Below, piece after piece: positions 62,415 through 64,000 of a stretch of 64,000 nucleotides of DNA (its first letter is position 1; each line of letters starts with the position of its first letter). The position numbers and the translations under genes are program-made. The DNA is from Vibrio sinaloensis DSM 21326. GTDB taxonomy: Bacteria > Pseudomonadota > Gammaproteobacteria > Enterobacterales > Vibrionaceae. Below the pieces are notes generated by a model. It saw only the letters and a program-made list of their open reading frames with translations. It was not told where the DNA came from and did not search any database. The stretch spans positions 1 through 64,000 of the forward strand of contig NZ_AEVT01000084.1 of the NCBI RefSeq assembly GCF_000189275.1, read 5' to 3'.

Positions 62415-64000
62415 TTACTCATCTTTTAATAGTTTTTTGATGCTGTCCTCATTCTTGTAGGATGAGTGGACTTTGATCAGGCCTTGGTTTATCGAATGCT
62501 TGCACGCTTTACGTATGTTACCAGTTGCAAGGCTCGCCGCTGGTGCATTTTCGATCGCTTTCAAATAAACCCATTGGCTGCAGTTTTCTTTCATGCTCAG
62601 AGTACGAGCGGTACTGGTTGACATTAGCAGTACATCGATCAGTTCTTTGTCATTGACCGCAGTGTACGCTCGCGGCAGGAACGGGTAATCTGCCATCCCC
62701 ATGCGAATGATCCGGTTGATCCTTCTTTCAGGCTCGAACTCGCGGATCCACTGTTGGATCTTATTGAACAGTTCTTCAGGATCCGACAGCTGTTGGCCGT
62801 TCGGCTCTATATAAAGCAGGTTAGCATCTGAGAAGTGATAAACACGAGCAGGGTGTTCGACTCGATTTTTCAGATATTCACCGAAGGAGCGCTCTAGCTT
62901 TAAGCCTTCTTCATAACCATGTTGAAGGTACATATTTCTTAGAAACGGCACATCGATCATGACAAAGCGCAGCCGATCGTTTAGTGGCTCGTGAATCAGT
63001 TCCCCAACGTGCCACTGCTCAAACTTGTTGATGCTCTCTTCCAGTGAAGCCGGTAAGCGGGCATTGAGCATACGTAGGTTGCGCAGCCCCGAGCGTGAAT
63101 GTGTGAACAAATCTTGATTGAGAATATCCAGCTCTTCGCGTTGGACATTAATAATGTGGCCTCGACGCAGCAGGAATAAGAAAAGCAATGCGCTTAAGAT
63201 AAACAGCGTAAAGGTGATCTTTTGAAACTTGCGATACTCTGCATCGGTTTGCTCTAGCTTTTTCTTTTGACCATTTAGGTGCAGGGCTTGCTCTACAAAT
63301 TCTTTTTGCTCACGAAAGGCATCTTCACTGAGCACATCAAGCTTTTTCTGTTCAATGTTGGCAAGTGAGTTGTACTGTTTTAAGTAGCCAAGGGAGGTTT
63401 TGTAATCACCGCTTAACTCGTAACCAAGATACAGCAACTGATAAGCGGATTTTTGAGTACTGATATCCCCCAAGTCTTGGGCAATGTCTAATGCTTGTTG
63501 TGCTGAGGTGATGACCTTTTTGGCGTCTTGCTGGTGGCGAGCTAGGCCTGATTCCAACAGTAATGCGTGCGCTTTAAGGCGTGGTATATCTGCGTACTCA
63601 AGCAGCTTCTGAGCACGGTCTAGATACTGTTCCGCCAAAGGGAAGTTAACCAGGTGAAGGTAAGTTGCCGCCAGAGAGATACGAATATCAATGACGCGTT
63701 CAATATTATTTTGAATGCGCTCATGGTCCATCGCATTGAAGTAGTGAACTAATGCGAGATTGTATTTGCCTTGATGGTAGTAGATGTCACCCATGCGCTT
63801 GAGCACAGGCGCTAAAACCGGTGAATTTTCGTAGTTGTCATAGAAGTCTGCTGCTTGAGATAGATGCTCGTTGGCTTTATCGAGTACATTACGATCATAA
63901 AACAGCTGACCTAAAATACGGTTCACTTCAGCCAGCTGGACACCCGAGTCACTCTCGATGGCTTTCCAGTAGCTAAACAGCAGCTCTGACAGGGCGGGGT
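62415..64000 (-). CDS. Membrane TPR protein with degenerate GGDEF-like domain (5' end missing)
   Basis: The gene runs off the right edge; 528 codons are visible. Order: several tetratricopeptide repeats (for example ILGQLFYDRNVLDKANEHLSQ, MGDIYYHQGKYNLALVHYFN), a coiled stretch, one transmembrane helix (FTLFILSALLFLFLLRRG), then a C-terminal domain of about 220 residues. That domain follows the GGDEF fold (FVMIDVPFLRNMYLQHGYEEGLK) but has FSDAN where GGDEF should be, so no cyclase activity is expected. TPRs before the helix suggest a periplasmic sensor. A GTG at 63926 could start translation, but TPR-like sequence continues in frame before it. It precedes a true diguanylate cyclase. Confidence 0.8.
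   Translation of the reverse strand, partial: PALSELLFSYWKAIESDSGVQLAEVNRILGQLFYDRNVLDKANEHLSQAADFYDNYENSPVLAPVLKRMGDIYYHQGKYNLALVHYFNAMDHERIQNNIERVIDIRISLAATYLHLVNFPLAEQYLDRAQKLLEYADIPRLKAHALLLESGLARHQQDAKKVITSAQQALDIAQDLGDISTQKSAYQLLYLGYELSGDYKTSLGYLKQYNSLANIEQKKLDVLSEDAFREQKEFVEQALHLNGQKKKLEQTDAEYRKFQKITFTLFILSALLFLFLLRRGHIINVQREELDILNQDLFTHSRSGLRNLRMLNARLPASLEESINKFEQWHVGELIHEPLNDRLRFVMIDVPFLRNMYLQHGYEEGLKLERSFGEYLKNRVEHPARVYHFSDANLLYIEPNGQQLSDPEELFNKIQQWIREFEPERRINRIIRMGMADYPFLPRAYTAVNDKELIDVLLMSTSTARTLSMKENCSQWVYLKAIENAPAASLATGNIRKACKHSINQGLIKVHSSYKNEDSIKKLLKDE

Overview
The window looks like 64 kb of the main chromosome of a Vibrio species (Vibrionaceae, Gammaproteobacteria). Evidence: an 883-residue GH20 chitobiase lipoprotein of the V. 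harveyi type, PomA/PomB sodium-driven flagellar stator genes, Vibrio-type CsrB and GcvB small RNAs, and a gene order (nagA/nagE, glnS, fur, fldA, ybfF, seqA, pgm, gltA, sdhCDAB, sucABCD) that largely parallels the E. coli 15-17 minute region. Coding density is high and almost every gene is housekeeping. I see no insertion sequence, prophage, integron or CRISPR array.

Layout. 1-5.2 kb: end of a YebE-like gene, purMN, upp, rluF, smrA, a small membrane protein and a lone tRNA-Pro(UGG). 5.3-11.3 kb: two exported proteins, the chitobiase and a POT peptide transporter. 11.4-12.1 kb: rfaH, whose reading frame is broken by one base exactly at an A AAA AAG heptamer. 12.1-20.1 kb: asnB, a CPA2 antiporter, and the GlcNAc genes nagC, nagA and nagE, the last two divergent across a repeat-rich control region. 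20.3-29.0 kb: glnS, fur, a DUF4442 gene, fldA, a DUF2788 gene, ybfF, seqA, pgm, a DUF1853 gene and ybgI. 29.1-40.5 kb: gltA divergent from the TCA operon sdhCDAB-sucABCD. 40.5-44.3 kb: a diguanylate cyclase translationally coupled to a BMP-type periplasmic binding protein, a small KfrA-like gene and the sRNA CsrB. 44.3-50.3 kb: a GNAT acetyltransferase, DUF3301, DUF3549, yqcC-truC, and the isoprenoid operon xseB-ispA-dxs. 50.5-54 kb: pomAB behind a sigma-28-like promoter, then thiI. 54-57.3 kb: GcvB sRNA divergent from gcvA, followed by three overlapping genes ending in rlmM. 57.4-64 kb: a secreted nuclease, xni, ppnN, a soluble diguanylate cyclase and a membrane TPR protein with a degenerate GGDEF-like domain that runs off the right edge.

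How the genes work together. Chitin use is represented by external chitobiose cleavage (chitobiase), PTS uptake of GlcNAc (NagE), deacetylation of GlcNAc-6-P (NagA) and the repressor NagC; nagB is not beside them. Central carbon flow passes from citrate synthase through succinate dehydrogenase, 2-oxoglutarate dehydrogenase and succinyl-CoA synthetase. Signalling genes cluster at 40.5-44.2 kb (c-di-GMP synthesis plus CsrB) and at the right end.

The items most worth a second look are the rfaH frameshift at a classic slippery sequence, an ops-like octamer in the rfaH leader, the binding protein/diguanylate cyclase pair, and the stacked inverted repeats between nagA and nagE.
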